Below are positions 42,001 to 50,280 of a DNA stretch of 64,000 nucleotides, one piece after another. The DNA lies in the NCBI RefSeq assembly GCF_047495875.1, contig NC_092470.1, positions 14,979,001 to 15,043,000 on the forward strand. Direction: 5' to 3'. The notes beneath the pieces were generated by a model. The model had not been told where the DNA came from. It was given only the letters and a program-made list of their open reading frames with translations, and made no database searches. Source of the DNA: Pithys albifrons albifrons (Eukaryota > Chordata > Aves > Passeriformes > Thamnophilidae). The position numbers were made by a program, and so were the translations under genes. Every line of letters starts with the position of its first letter. Within the stretch, counting starts at the first letter, position 1.

Positions 42001-44515
42001 ACCAGGCAACGGGAAGAGGTCAGACTCGCTCCCAGACTCTCTTTTGAGACCACCCTGTGATGAGGCACAGACACCACTCAGCCCATCCTCCAAGAAGTTC
42101 TCACACTCTGTGGGAGCAAAGCAGAAAGAGTTATACCCTGATGTCTTCTGCAGCATTCACACATCCAACTCACAAACAATCAGTAAATTCCAGGATTTAA
42201 AACCAACAGTACACACAGCTTTATAAATTGTTCTAACCTCCCAAAACCTTGTGTGAAAGTTCTTAGTTTATTCAAGAGTCTAAAACTCCTTTTTAATGCA
42301 TCATTGAAGTACATGGTGCACACTAAAATTCTGCATGAAACAGCCATAAATACTTGTAGCTTAAGGTGCTGATAAATGTGCTACGTATCAGGTATTCCAC
42401 ATAGTACATAACGGGATGTTTCCCATCAACTGCAACAACTGCAAAATTAGATTCATATTCAATAAACATAGAAATGTAACTTGACAATATTTATTTTCTC
42501 ATTTAAAGAATCAATTCCCTCTGAATGCCAAGGTACTTTTAGTGAGTATTAGGATGATTGTTACTTTCCTTCTCCCACACTTCTCACTGAAAAACCACTG
42601 GTATAACTTTAATGGCAAGCTTTACTTTCTTAAGATACAAAAATTAGGTGATTTTTTGAAAACTCTCAGCTTTCACAACTCCCGACATTGAAATGTAAGC
42701 ATGTTGTATTTCTTTCTCTCAAATGCCTCCAGCTGTTTGCATCGGGTTGATCCGCAGTACAGAACTAGACTGCAGCCCCTGTGAAAGCCCTTGCTTTCCA
42801 AAACCCTTAACAGACAAGTATTTGCATAAAAAAATGCCTGTATAACATTTCATTTGTTCAGTCTTCAGGGAAAAGTATTAACGACAATTTTGGCAATAAC
42901 TGAACATTCTTTGCTCCCTGCTCAAAATATTTGCTAATTATTAGTAGGATTATTAAGTAAATGAAAAAAGGCTAGTTCCTTATCAAGTAGTATATTTTTA
43001 AGTTAATCACATTATGACAGCTAGTGGTTGTACTGCTGTTAAGTGTCACCACATTTTTCTTGCCTTCTCTTCACTGCCCAGCACCACAGAGCAGACAGAG
43101 GATGCGTGTACAGTAACAACATTATTTTTAGAAAGGCCAGAACTGCACATTAATCAACATAAACACCTGCCTCTTTCTGCTTGTGCTACAGACACTTATT
43201 ACTATAATTATTAATATAAATTTGTATACACAGATACCTAATTACATAATTAATATTACATCTCTGTAGTGTGATATTGCATTAGATAATTAATAGGTGT
43301 GCAACTGATATTGATCCATAAGAACACACAACTAAGATCTGGCCAGTCAAACGAGCACATGTAATTTTGCAGACTAGTGGAGTGCAATACCTCTTGCCTG
43401 AAGCATAAAAATATAGTGCCAAAATGAAAGGGATTTGAGGATACAATTAATTTAGAAAGCAGCATGGCAATGCCACAGGTTCTCCTGTAAAAACACTCTT
43501 GAAACAGCTATTCACTGTTCATGACTCTTCTAAACAGAGCAATATTTTATTTTTTGTCAATAAATATTTAACTTTGATAAAAGCTGGAACTTCTGTTTAG
43601 AATAAAACCCTTAAGTCAGTAACCAACATTATGCCTTTTTAGCATACACTCTGAAAAGACTGAGTTTGAATTTTGCATTGAAACTCAGACATTTTCTTTC
43701 AAGTTTCTCAAATAAACTGAAGGAGATTTAGGTGAGACCACTGCTCATGAAGTCAGCAAGGCAAGAAGCCTCTATGAACAGTTCAAGTAAAGTCCCCATT
43801 CAGAGCCCTGATAAATTACTCTATTTGTTTTGAACATGCATAATCCAATGAAAGGAAATGCTTTATTTCTTATCTTGGACACCAACCCCTCTTTGAAGCT
43901 TGCCCAGACAAGGTTTTCTGCCCCAGTGGAAGAGCCAGAAAGCCCCAGCCAGCACACAGTGCTGGGAGCTTGGCACAGCCAGTGGGCAGGGTGTGGGAAC
44001 GATGGCTCTGAACAGTCTTCCTGCTTCCTGAAGCCTGGAATCATGGCAACTTTCACAGAGGGGAAAAAAGAAAAAAATCAAGCCACTGATTTAGGTCTAA
44101 ATATGGATTCAGTCAAATTTCTGAATTTTTTTCATTTTATTGTATTATCCTCTTAGCTAGAAACCACATCTGTGTGGCCCATGGCACTTCTGAAGTTTGG
44201 CTAAAAAAGAAAAGAAAAGAAATCAAAATACTGGAGGACTTTCAATGCATAATTATTTGAGGAGGAGACACATCACACAGCTCCCTGCAAATCAAGTGCT
44301 ACAGCCACGTGCTAACAGTGACTCACAGCACATTCATTACACAGTGTCTTTAGTTTATGTGTTTTCCCTGTCAAGGCAAGAATGTCAAAAGTAATACAAA
44401 AAAGGAAGGATGTACCATCAGCACACTGCTCACCTGGAGACTCCCGTGTCCGCTTGCGCTCCAGCAGGGAGGAATCAGGGCACGGCTCCAGAGAGCACCA
44501 GCTTTCACGGTTTAT
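4..44515 (-). CDS. AKAP13: AKAP13 (AKAP-Lbc), 20 consecutive coding exons, partial at both ends
   Basis: A-kinase anchor protein 13 is a cytosolic scaffold that binds PKA and other kinases and activates RhoA through a DH-PH module. Twenty exons on the minus strand join in phase with GT-AG introns to 2712 nt, 904 codons, no stop. Over these 904 codons: Ser-rich linker 1-395, Lys/Glu stretch 396-419, C1 zinc finger about 424-470, linker 471-620, DH about 630-827, PH from about 850, cut by the window edge. Identity rests on near-identical blocks to remembered human AKAP13, such as [23 protein letters not shown] and [11 protein letters not shown]. The large N-terminal exons with the RII-binding helix are not in the window. 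ARHGEF2 and ARHGEF28 share C1-DH-PH, but the linker blocks fit AKAP13 best. Confidence 0.97.
81..1758 (-). other. Intron (PH domain)
   Basis: About 1.7 kb between the two PH-domain exons. The donor on the minus strand is gtaaga at 1758 and the acceptor is at 82-81. I see no repeat I can name and no extra exon. Confidence 0.85.
1759..2007 (-). CDS. AKAP13: AKAP13 exon: end of DH domain and DH-PH linker
   Basis: 249 nt, phase 1 to phase 1. The acceptor tttaaag lies above 2007 and the donor is AAAG|gtaagac. It encodes the last DH helices ([20 protein letters not shown]), then the conserved [14 protein letters not shown] linker and the start of PH ([19 protein letters not shown]). In remembered human protein the matching stretch is nearly identical. 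Confidence 0.96.
2008..2535 (-). other. Intron (DH domain)
   Basis: 528 nt with consensus ends. No recognisable repeat or gene. Confidence 0.85.
2536..2653 (-). CDS. AKAP13: AKAP13 exon: DH conserved region 3
   Basis: 118 nt, phase 0 to phase 1, acceptor ttccttag, donor AAAG|gtaggg. It encodes [20 protein letters not shown] followed by [19 protein letters not shown]. The QRITKYPLL-type helix is the most conserved part of DH domains and forms much of the Rho-binding surface. It continues directly from the FQAFVK end of the preceding exon. Confidence 0.97.
2747..2872 (-). CDS. AKAP13: AKAP13 exon: DH domain, central helices
   Basis: 126 nt, 42 whole codons, phase 0 to 0. The acceptor cttgcag precedes TTC at 2872 and the donor is AAG|gtagga. 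It encodes [20 protein letters not shown] and then [22 protein letters not shown], the DH stretch with the typical YxxFC...A..Y pattern. Only a 93-nt intron separates it from the next exon, the shortest intron seen here. Confidence 0.96.
2873..3505 (-). other. Intron (DH domain)
   Basis: 633 nt. No named repeat. A plus-strand open frame at 3029-3298 looks like chance. Confidence 0.85.
3506..3756 (-). CDS. AKAP13: AKAP13 exon: DH conserved region 1
   Basis: 251 nt, phase 1 to 0. The acceptor tctgcag precedes AG at 3756, completing the Glu of YELMQTE, and the donor is CAA|gtaagt. It encodes [20 protein letters not shown], then the helix ending [20 protein letters not shown] and the start of the next helix ([11 protein letters not shown]). 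The Glu at the start of CR1 (YELMQTE) contacts switch I of Rho in DH domains generally. Confidence 0.96.
3757..4405 (-). other. Intron (before DH CR1)
   Basis: 649 nt. No named repeat. The minus-strand frame 3793-3981 has no supporting homology. Confidence 0.85.
4406..4552 (-). CDS. AKAP13: AKAP13 exon: linker running into DH domain
   Basis: 147 nt, phase 1 to 1. It starts after tttgtgaag at 4553 and gives [22 protein letters not shown], then [25 protein letters not shown] and the split Glu of the DH start. Human AKAP13 as remembered has the same DMNEGQL and KQLEAESWS blocks. A second possible acceptor, gtgcag, lies 6 nt further in. Confidence 0.95.
4553..5103 (-). other. Intron (linker before DH)
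   Basis: 551 nt, donor GAAG|gtaaga at 5103. Nothing else recognised. Confidence 0.85.
5104..5216 (-). CDS. AKAP13: AKAP13 exon: linker with TWKFLS block, NAGNAG acceptor
   Basis: 113 nt, phase 2 to 1. It encodes [20 protein letters not shown] and then [17 protein letters not shown], nearly colinear with remembered human AKAP13. The acceptor reads tttttcagcag, so splicing can occur at 5219 or 5216. I chose 5216 because it reproduces the G-VGND junction seen in human; use of 5219 inserts one Arg. Confidence 0.95.
5217..6183 (-). other. Intron (linker)
   Basis: 967 nt. No named repeat. Several short open frames on both strands have no homology I recognise. Confidence 0.85.
6184..6322 (-). CDS. 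AKAP13: AKAP13 exon: QPKERPRSA linker
   Basis: 139 nt, phase 1 to 2. The acceptor is ccttgcag and the donor GCAGG|gtaagg at 6184. In the exon's own frame it reads [20 protein letters not shown], then [23 protein letters not shown]. The [10 protein letters not shown] and [10 protein letters not shown] blocks match human AKAP13. The basic-Ser motif RRSS and the SKSVS run are plausible kinase sites, by inference only. Confidence 0.95.
6323..7509 (-). other. Intron (linker)
   Basis: About 1.2 kb, A+T-rich. An exon-like stretch ending in a gtaagc donor near 7388 was considered and rejected. No named repeat. Confidence 0.8.
7510..7576 (-). CDS. AKAP13: AKAP13 exon: linker after C1 ([11 protein letters not shown])
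   Basis: 67 nt, phase 0 to 1, too short for open-frame detection. The acceptor gctttcag lies above 7576 and the donor is AAAA|gtaagac. It reads [20 protein letters not shown] then NK. The [15 protein letters not shown] match to human AKAP13 is decisive, and the single leftover base is exactly what the next exon needs to make Ser. Confidence 0.94.
7577..8059 (-). other. Intron (after C1)
   Basis: 483 nt, A+T-rich, consensus ends. Nothing else recognised. Confidence 0.85.
8060..8127 (-). CDS. AKAP13: AKAP13 exon: second half of C1 zinc finger
   Basis: 68 nt, phase 1 to 0, acceptor ttttgacag, donor ATGAAG|gtaaga. It encodes [20 protein letters not shown] then MK and supplies the C..C-x4-H-x2-C-x6-C half of the C1 finger. 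Zinc ligands are the Cys, His, Cys and Cys in that order. The C1 finger of the Lbc/GEF-H1 group is atypical and is not thought to bind phorbol ester. Confidence 0.96.
8128..11246 (-). other. Intron splitting the C1 domain
   Basis: About 3.1 kb. No repeat family recognised. It contains a short inverted repeat near 9499-9520 (gatttttcagattgaaaaatc) and a stretch of moderate G+C at 10260-10700 with overlapping open frames on both strands but no homology. Confidence 0.8.
11247..11418 (-). CDS. AKAP13: AKAP13 exon: Lys/Glu-rich stretch and first half of C1
   Basis: 172 nt, phase 0 to 1. The acceptor is cttggcag and the donor TGTGCAA|gtaagt. The first 24 residues alternate Lys with Glu/Asp ([20 protein letters not shown]), a likely charged helix. 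Then [20 protein letters not shown] and [12 protein letters not shown] give the H-x12-C-x2-C-x10-C start of the C1 finger. GEF-H1 has a similar charged run just before its C1. Its start is phase 0, so an alternative first exon can join here. Confidence 0.97.
13557..13631 (-). CDS. AKAP13: Candidate alternative first coding exon A (short C1-DH-PH isoform)
   Basis: Reading the minus strand, ATG at 13631-13629 (A at -3) opens 25 codons, [20 protein letters not shown] then LKHWE. They end exactly at a strong donor, GGGAG|gtaagagc, in phase 0. The C1 exon at 11418 starts in phase 0, so the join would read ..[13 protein letters not shown]. An in-frame TAG lies upstream at 13673-13671, so this is the first ATG in frame. 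The segment is CpG-enriched with a GC box upstream. The product would resemble GEF-H1, which has a short N-terminus before its charged run and C1. No transcript evidence was available; the peptide is not one I recognise. Confidence 0.5.
13640..13770 (-). promoter_or_regulatory. CpG-enriched candidate promoter and 5' leader for exon A
   Basis: Just upstream (minus strand) of candidate exon A. It contains CCGCGGCCGGG at about 13681, GCCGGGG, AGCGG, and a GC box GGGCGGG at 13751-13757. About eight CpGs fall within 100 nt and a similar number at 13430-13530 on the other side of the exon, while the flanking intron is nearly CpG-free. No TATA box seen. A two-codon upstream ORF (ATG GGC TAG, 13679-13671) precedes the main ATG. 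Confidence 0.45.
15961..16322 (-). mobile_element. CR1 LINE 3' fragment
   Basis: On the plus strand it reads aaggttggaagagaccttcaag, then later the block around ctccagggatggtgattccaccacctccctgggcaac, then ttcctctggccctctcac. These are hallmark blocks of avian CR1 3' ends in reverse orientation. Much diverged, so probably an older copy. The 5' end is truncated, as is usual for CR1. Subfamily not determined. Confidence 0.85.
16557..16662 (-). CDS. AKAP13: AKAP13 exon: [18 protein letters not shown]
   Basis: 106 nt, phase 2 to 0, acceptor tgattttag, donor AGCAAA|gtaagt. It encodes [20 protein letters not shown] then [15 protein letters not shown]. The [19 protein letters not shown] block is diagnostic of AKAP13. 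The middle (SSVPAGKG) is shorter than the human stretch I remember. It leads straight into the charged Lys/Glu run of the next exon. Confidence 0.96.
16663..17788 (-). other. Intron (Ser-rich linker)
   Basis: About 1.1 kb. Minus-strand open frame 17140-17463 has no homology I recognise and is probably chance. Confidence 0.8.
17789..17831 (-). CDS. AKAP13: AKAP13 small exon: [15 protein letters not shown]
   Basis: 43 nt, phase 1 to 2. The acceptor tgttttccag lies above 17831 and the donor CAGAG|gtacag at 17789. It reads [13 protein letters not shown] with split Ser codons at both ends. Assignment rests on phase fit with both neighbours and on weak resemblance to the human segment before SITEE. 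The sequence itself is low complexity, so it is less secure than the domain exons. Confidence 0.8.
17832..21531 (-). other. Intron (Ser-rich linker)
   Basis: 3.7 kb, A+T-rich. An A-rich stretch at 20325-20410 carries a short open frame of no significance. No repeat family recognised. Confidence 0.8.
21532..21657 (-). CDS. AKAP13: AKAP13 exon: [18 protein letters not shown], frame-neutral
   Basis: 126 nt, phase 1 to 1, acceptor acttctcag, donor GATA|gtaagt. It encodes [20 protein letters not shown], then [21 protein letters not shown]. The codons fit both neighbours, with split Thr and Ser. RRIS is a basophilic (PKA/PKD-type) kinase motif and SSSSDEEEE is CK2-like, by motif only. Because it is 42 codons with equal phases, it can be skipped without frameshift. 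I do not recall an equivalent in the main human isoform. Confidence 0.85.
23743..23779. repeat. Short tandem repeat of (a)ttatgcaaaa units
   Basis: Three to four imperfect copies of an about 10-nt unit, tgcaaaatta. Each copy carries an octamer-like TGCAAAAT core. Probably slippage-derived. Confidence 0.7.
23981..24142 (-). mobile_element. CR1 LINE 3' fragment
   Basis: Plus strand begins acagaatcacagaatggttc and continues ccccctgccatgggcaggga and aaccaggttgctcaaagccc. These are the classic avian CR1 3' end, in reverse orientation and 5' truncated. Confidence 0.92.
25579..25687 (-). CDS. AKAP13: AKAP13 exon: [19 protein letters not shown]
   Basis: 109 nt, phase 0 to 1, acceptor gttctgcag, donor GACA|gtgagt. 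It encodes [20 protein letters not shown] then [16 protein letters not shown]. Human AKAP13 as remembered has QGFNYCTSAISSPLTKSISL in the same place, so identity is firm. Confidence 0.95.
25688..26966 (-). other. Intron (Ser-rich linker)
   Basis: About 1.3 kb, A+T-rich, with a (TA)n microsatellite at 26838-26854 followed by gcatacatgcatac. Confidence 0.85.
26838..26854. repeat. (TA)n microsatellite
   Basis: About 8.5 uninterrupted TA units followed by a gcatacatgcatac extension. Confidence 0.95.
26967..27150 (-). CDS. AKAP13: AKAP13 exon: YSLEGLAG linker
   Basis: 184 nt, phase 2 to 0, acceptor ttctctttag, donor CACCAG|gtaaag. It reads [20 protein letters not shown], then [17 protein letters not shown], and ends [13 protein letters not shown]. 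It matches human SFSLEGL..NKPSSSLEVSS. The Ser completed by the first base is preceded by RR when the 54-nt exon is included. Confidence 0.94.
27151..32172 (-). other. Intron (Ser-rich linker)
   Basis: 5.0 kb. No repeat family recognised with confidence. Open frames at 29025-29722 and 30064-30470 on both strands lack homology. Confidence 0.8.
32173..32226 (-). CDS. AKAP13: AKAP13 54-nt exon: [17 protein letters not shown]
   Basis: 54 nt, phase 2 to 2, too short for open-frame detection. The acceptor cattttcag lies above 32226 and the donor AGAAG|gtacaa at 32173. It reads [17 protein letters not shown]. Human AKAP13 has [18 protein letters not shown] here, so identity is secure. It is frame-neutral and could be a cassette exon. 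Including it places HRR directly before the SYSL of the next exon. Confidence 0.95.
32227..35289 (-). other. Intron (Ser-rich linker)
   Basis: 3.1 kb. No named repeat. Plus-strand frame 32965-33411 is probably chance. Confidence 0.8.
35290..35633 (-). CDS. AKAP13: AKAP13 exon: [12 protein letters not shown] block, NAGNAG acceptor
   Basis: 344 nt, phase 0 to 2, the largest exon here. It starts [20 protein letters not shown], then [15 protein letters not shown] and [18 protein letters not shown], ending [14 protein letters not shown] then [17 protein letters not shown] fits PKA and 14-3-3 style motifs, and published work places a PKA-dependent 14-3-3 site in AKAP-Lbc; its exact residue is not confirmed here. 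The acceptor reads cccacagcag, so 35636 or 35633 can be used. 35633 gives the K-PEEE junction seen in human. Confidence 0.97.
35672..35822 (-). mobile_element. CR1 LINE 3' fragment
   Basis: Plus strand has tggtttggaaggggccttta, ccccttgccatgggcaggga and cccatccaacctgacctt. CR1 3' end in reverse orientation, starting only about 40 nt upstream (in gene sense) of the exon at 35290-35633. Confidence 0.9.
37480..37602 (+). mobile_element. CR1 LINE 3' end, forward orientation
   Basis: Reads ggctggacgagggtttgaac, then caacctggtctagttgaagg, then tcccttccaacccaaaccat, and ends ggattctatgactg. CR1 3' end including the terminal ATTCTATG-type repeat, opposite in orientation to most copies here. Confidence 0.92.
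41971..42107 (-). CDS. AKAP13: AKAP13 exon: [18 protein letters not shown]
   Basis: 137 nt, phase 1 to 0, acceptor gctcccacag, donor GGAAAG|gtagga. It encodes [20 protein letters not shown] then [20 protein letters not shown] and LVFGK. Human AKAP13 as remembered has CENFLDVGL and LKRESGSDSDLF. LKRESGS is another basophilic kinase motif. Confidence 0.96.
42108..44433 (-). other. Intron
   Basis: 2.3 kb, A+T-rich, especially 42860-43260. Nothing else recognised. Confidence 0.8.
44434..44515 (-). CDS. AKAP13: AKAP13 exon: [16 protein letters not shown]
   Basis: 82 nt, phase 0 to 1. The acceptor tctgttttccag lies above 44515 and the donor CTCCAG|gtgagc at 44434. It reads [20 protein letters not shown] then KRTRESP. 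Human AKAP13 has INREN-WCTIEPCPD at this point. It is the most upstream exon in the window that I can tie to known AKAP13 protein; its partner upstream (ending ..MTQ-A in human) was not found in the window. Confidence 0.95.
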
Positions 44516-46029
44516 CTGGAAAACAGACCACAGCACATCAAAGAAAGGCCCCTGTTAGTCTATTCTGCAGTGTCCCTCTGCATCAACCAACAGGTGCAGA
44601 GTAATGGCTTAACTTTTTCCCAATAATAAAAATGTCAAAAGTAACATACGATTTTTTAAGATTTTTTTTTTAGTGTCACTAAACAAACTGTTAAAATATG
44701 CCAAAATCTTTATTTCTCTGTGGAAAGTTTGACTTCAAGGAAGCTCCTGCACAAGGAAGGAGTTAAGAGGGAGGATGAGCCAGAGTTTAAGCAACTAGCT
44801 GAGGACTGAACAGCCCTGGCTTCAAATCCAACTTGCATTTGTGGGGGGACTGCAGGCAAAATACTCCTCTGCTTTATGCCTCAGTTCACTACCAATAGAA
44901 CAGCAATTCCTTACCACCCACACTGCAATACAGACAATTACCCCAGAGATAGCAAACTGCTCTGATGCTGTGGAAATGCGGGCTTGGGAAGTGCCCAGGT
45001 CATGGTGAGAACAAGAACCATTTTGAGTTTGCATTAACTGAAATGATGATGATGATAGAAACGCCCATTTTAACACTAAGATGCATCACATGGTTTATTT
45101 CAACAGCAGCCCTTATCATCTCAACCTGATCCTCACCCTTTCCGTGTCTCCCAGTCTTTCAGCAAGGATGACTGATCTCTCCTCAGCCCTCATCCTCCCT
45201 CTGCCTGAGCTTTCATCTTCCTTACTCAGGTTGTGCCGTCCAACATTTTGACTCTGAAGTCTGCTGAACTATCCACAACCCTTGGTCATCCAACACTTGC
45301 TTTGCATCACTTTTGACTCCAGCCAGCAAACTCTGGAAGTCCCTTTACTCACTGTGCTGTTTCTTTGAGCCAAATGCCTTTACTTGTCAAATGCAAGCAA
45401 ATCTCACTTGTCCCACACCATGAAAATCAGAGGTTATTTCCCCTCCAGACCTGCCTCAACACGCAGGTTCCCACATGTTAAGCTGTACCCTAAAAGAAAG
45501 TTACTGAAATGGATTATTTTGCCTGATATATCAACTATTTCTTCTACCCTTTCTCTGATTTTCCTTTTCTCCTGAAATACTTTCCTTTTATCTCTAATGA
45601 ATATTTACTGTTTACTTTTTGCCTCTGACCCACATTCAAATCTCCTCCATGATTCTGGTCTATTTTTGCAGTCCCTTGCTGGATTCTCATCCCCTCACTG
45701 GTTGCCTTTCTCTTATGTTATGAAATACACTGCTATTGCCTTTTTTTTTTTGTTTTAAATAAAGCAAACCCAAGACTCTCCTACCCTTGACCTGACAGGA
45801 TGCTTTGACTAATGACCCCTGTCCTCGTTTCCTTTCTCACTGAGATCATGGAACTTGTTACTGCAGTCATTGGCTGGTGCTCCTCACTGCTCTGGCCACA
45901 TCCCCTGCCTGTCACCCGACGGGCTCCTGCCAGCACCTCTGCTCACCTCCTGCTCTCCACTCCCCCAGACTGTCAGCTACTTTCTACACCACATTTTTCT
46001 TCCTCAGGTTTTGTCCTCCTCCATGTTTC

Positions 46030-46175
46030 TGGGATGACAAAACAGGGTTGGAAGGGCCTTTGACAGGTCAGCTAGTCCCTTTCTGCTGCTCCAAGACAGG
46101 CTCAATTATCATCTGAGAGGTCTTAATCTTATGTGCCCTTAAAATCCTCCAGTGGTGAGGATGCCGTGACCTTCT
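46030..46175 (-). mobile_element. Probable old CR1 fragment
   Basis: Plus strand cagggttggaagggcctttg, ggtcagctagtccc and tcctccagtggtgaggatgc resemble a degraded reverse-oriented CR1 3' end. Divergent, so only moderately sure. Confidence 0.55.
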
Positions 46176-49100
46176 CCTGTCAGCAGCTCTTGCTGACGGA
46201 GGCAGGGAAGGTGCAGAGACGTTCTGAGAGGGGAAAAATGAGCAGGACTCTCCCAGAAGAGATGAAGGAAACATTGTGCTCTGCCAGAGTCAGGTCTTGG
46301 GGTGACCTCAGTGCACATTGCACCTGGACATCCTTCCCCATTTCCATTCCATTTTACAGGCTGTTTTGCTTAGATACAATATACACTACCTACCAGTTAC
46401 CCATCGACTCTACTCATACATGTATATTATACACACATTCATCCAAGATCCCATTACACCCCACTATGCACACAATTCGCGCCTTCCTTCCCTGCACCTC
46501 CACTCAACACACAAACCTGCATATCCATCTTCTCCCTTTTACATACATCTATATTAAATGAGAACCAGAGAAGTAAAGAGAAGCAGTCTGAAGTCTAAGA
46601 AGGATTTTCTCAAGCAAAAATGCAAAACAATGACTTTATTGTTTTTGGAAGTGACACAAAGATGTTGAATTTTAACTGTTGCATGGACAGTAGGTCACCA
46701 TTCAGAGTCTTTCAACAAAGACTCCCTGTTCTCGGTGGGGCTGTGTGGTATGTAACCTTAATAACTAAACTTAACTGCAGAATTTACTCTTTTTTTGTCT
46801 TCAAAGAGCTACAAAATTAATAAATATCACTTTATGACTGTAAAGTCAATAAATATCATGTTATTATTCTTTTCTCTCCAGACAAAGCAGAATCTATTTG
46901 CACCATTCCTCCTTACATTTTATTAAAGGCAAATCTAGAGGTTGAGCCTGAACACACATAGAAGGACAAATGCAAATGTGCTCAAATCCACACAAATGAA
47001 GGCATGACACATTTCAAATAAAAAAAATCAAATTCTGCCTCCTTCTGACTGGCTTGCACCTAACTCCTTCCTCATCATACTGAATCTGACCCTTCTTACT
47101 TCTAAACAAATCTCCATCAAATTTAAAGGAACTACTCCTGATTTATACCGATATCCACTACTGGAAATGAATCATTAAACCGCCCGTTCAATAATTAGGA
47201 AGAAAATAAAATATGAGGAGGTTCAAGCTGTCTGTTGAATAAACTATATTAGGCTGAATTAACATTATATTTTTCCCTTAGTAGAACCAATTGAGTCATT
47301 CACTGAAAATGCATTAAAGACATTGGCATTTTTTCAAAAAAGATTTGAGTATTTTTCCCATTTCCCAGCCAGCTCTCTCCTCAGTCCTGTGGGTTTGCCA
47401 AGTATTGAAAACGTCTGCTTTTTTTTTCTATTAAAAAAACTAACACTGAGGATTAAGGTGCTGCTTCAGATATACCTGATTATGTACAAAACAAAACATT
47501 AGAAACTAAATATTTATCTCAGTACCCCTAATTCAGGAAAAATAACAATCGTCACCATCAAAACACAAAGGAAACCACTATTATATACAAGTATTCCCTA
47601 TGCCAAAACGGATCATGAAAGCACATCCCCAGGCACAAAAGACTGAAGCCCTGAGGATTTTCTGTTTGCCTGTGAAACACCAGCAGACTAAATGTTCAAA
47701 GAAGCTTTAGGACACCAGCTGGAGCTGTGAGCAGCCCACGGTTCCATTGCTCTTTCTGGGCACACACATTATTTCCTGACTCTCAGACGTCTTCCTGCAG
47801 ACACTGAATTTGAAACTTGATGTGACTTAACATAGAAACTTCTTTGCATAAGAAAAGGATGGTGCTGGACAACCTGTGAGACAAAATGGGGCTGGGGTGC
47901 TCCTCTGTCCCACAGGAACAATGTATGACCCCAGACTCTGTTCCCAAGCTCTTCCTTCCTCTCCCCTGCACAAGGGTCTTGGCCAAGGACTTATCTAATC
48001 CCCTCCAGTCTTTGAGGTCCCATGAGGTGCCTGCCCATGAAAACCAGATTCAGGACCTCCTTTTCAGAGACATTTAAAAAATATCTACTTCTGGCAGAGC
48101 AGTGTGCTAGAGGGCTTGCTAGGAACAGGCACGTCGGGGGCCACTGGCTACTTGGCTTCCATGTACCTCTCCTACCTTTCCAGAATGGAAAAGTCTTTTT
48201 GTTCTCTCCCTCTGGTTTTATTTTAACTATTCTTGCCCTCCATCTCACAACAAAGAGAACACACTGACCTCTCAGGAAATCTTCTGCTATTTCAAAAGTT
48301 TGTACTTGCCAACCTCACTGGTAGTGATTTATAAATCAACACTTCCAGAGCAGAAGGAACCAGATGACTTTAACTTTCATTTCCTAGTAGATCTCCTCTT
48401 CCCTTCCCTCCATATTGTTTTAACTTTGTCCTAAATTTACACATTTCCATTTCTCTTCTTTTTTTTCCTCAGCTTCCTGACTAAGATCTACCTTGCAGCT
48501 AAAACCAGATACTACTGCACATAGGAAAATATTTAGGAGACTAATTCTAGCTTGCTTAATGTATCATTAGGTGCCTGCACACTTACTGAGCAACAACTGT
48601 CACATCAGGGAAGATGTGAAATATCCACTGCAGAACAACAAGAGCAGAAAAAAAGCAAAATTTTAGATTCAGTTATAACTAATTTCTTTAATAACCAGAA
48701 ACGATACAATATTTTTAAAAATTATTCAAATCTTAATTATTTTCTAGGAAATACCTATTTCTGAAAATTTCCTGTAGGATACTTTCTTTGAAGAAGTTCA
48801 TACACATAATTGGAATTCAATGTTTATACTGAGCAACATTTAACTTTACAATTCCATTTGCAATGGAATTATCCAGTCGCCTTTAATTCCTGCACTGGAA
48901 ATTAAAGCAACAGTTGATTCACCCCTTACAAAATCCAGCTCTCAAGATCCTCCAAACCTCTTTCAAAAAGAGCATGAAGGATGGGGCACTTGGGGAAGGA
49001 ATTTCCACTGTTTTCCTTCAACATCTGCTGCTGCATAAGAACGCCATATATACAAAACTCATATAAGAGCAAAAATCACTGCTTTGGCAATCATCTTGCC

Positions 49101-50263
49101 AGACAATATCAAGAGCAGACATATCAATTTGCTTGCAAATTCCGGATTTATTTTTCATTTAAATTTTTTTGTAATCTCCCTGTGTATTTTCTTAGCTTTA
49201 GGGGAAGATACTACCATGTGGATGCAGAACACAAAGACATTCTCCAATGTATGCCAAAAGGGACCACACTTGCATTTCTGCAATGATTTCTGTGAAGATT
49301 TTCCTTCTAGCACCGTGAATACACTACACTGAGCCTTTTACCTTTACAGAATTGGTGACACCACATCAGGACAACATTTTTTCAAGAAGATCCAGAGTGA
49401 CTTCATTCACAGCAACAAGCAGGTAGTGCTATAGAAGACTACATTAAAGAAGTACACCAGAAGAGGCTCCTACAACCACAGAACATTTTACATGACTGAA
49501 TAAATTAGCACTTTGTGGTGTAAGAGTGATGGTAATTTCCTAGAATGCATTTTTCCCCCTGACAATGTTCTAACCAGGGAAAGGAACATGTGCCCCAAGT
49601 ACATTTTCCAGCCCCTGGCACTGGGCGTCCTCCACCAGCAAAATTAAGGGTCCTGGTAATGACAAACTTTAATTAAGCTTTAAAAATAACATTACTTGGT
49701 TTGCATAAAAACCCTCTCTTGAATAACACGGGAATAAAATTCCCACAAACGTGTGTGCCTAAGGTGACATTAATTTCACTTAAGTTGTTCTTCCAGTCCT
49801 GATTCTACATGAGACACAAACAGAAAAACTCAAAAGCTCTTCTTATCATTCCAAATACACTTCTTACCCTCAGTCCTTCAATAACCATAGACAGATACAG
49901 AATTAAAGTTCAGAATTATTTTAGGGCCACATGATTGATGGAAACTGTGCACTCATGGTCTGGGATGGTGCTTTCCTCATAAGAACAACCCCAGTGAAGG
50001 AATGAACTTGCTTATGTGTCTATTGAACAAAAACATAAAAAAGAAAAAGCTTTCTAAGTATGATAATATACAGTGGAAGGAACCCTAGTTTCAGTTAATT
50101 TGGGGACCTTCTCCACATACTACTTTTAGCTGCAAATGGCACTTTGCCTTAGGTGGGCAGGGTTCATTCCAGAGGATCATCTCTGGTGCTGGGGTAGAAC
50201 TATCAGAGCAGCCAAGGAGGAGAGAGAATAATTAATAGTGGTGCCCCTTTAATTTAAAAATGC

Positions 50264-50280
50264 ATTAATTAGTAATTAAT
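50264..50280. promoter_or_regulatory. Homeodomain-type A+T-rich near-palindrome
   Basis: attaattagtaattaat, two ATTAAT/TAAT half-sites around a central tag. It lies in a longer stretch (50240-50400) with other TAAT cores and an AGATAA (GATA) site. It is offered only as a possible conserved element; no conservation data were available. Confidence 0.25.
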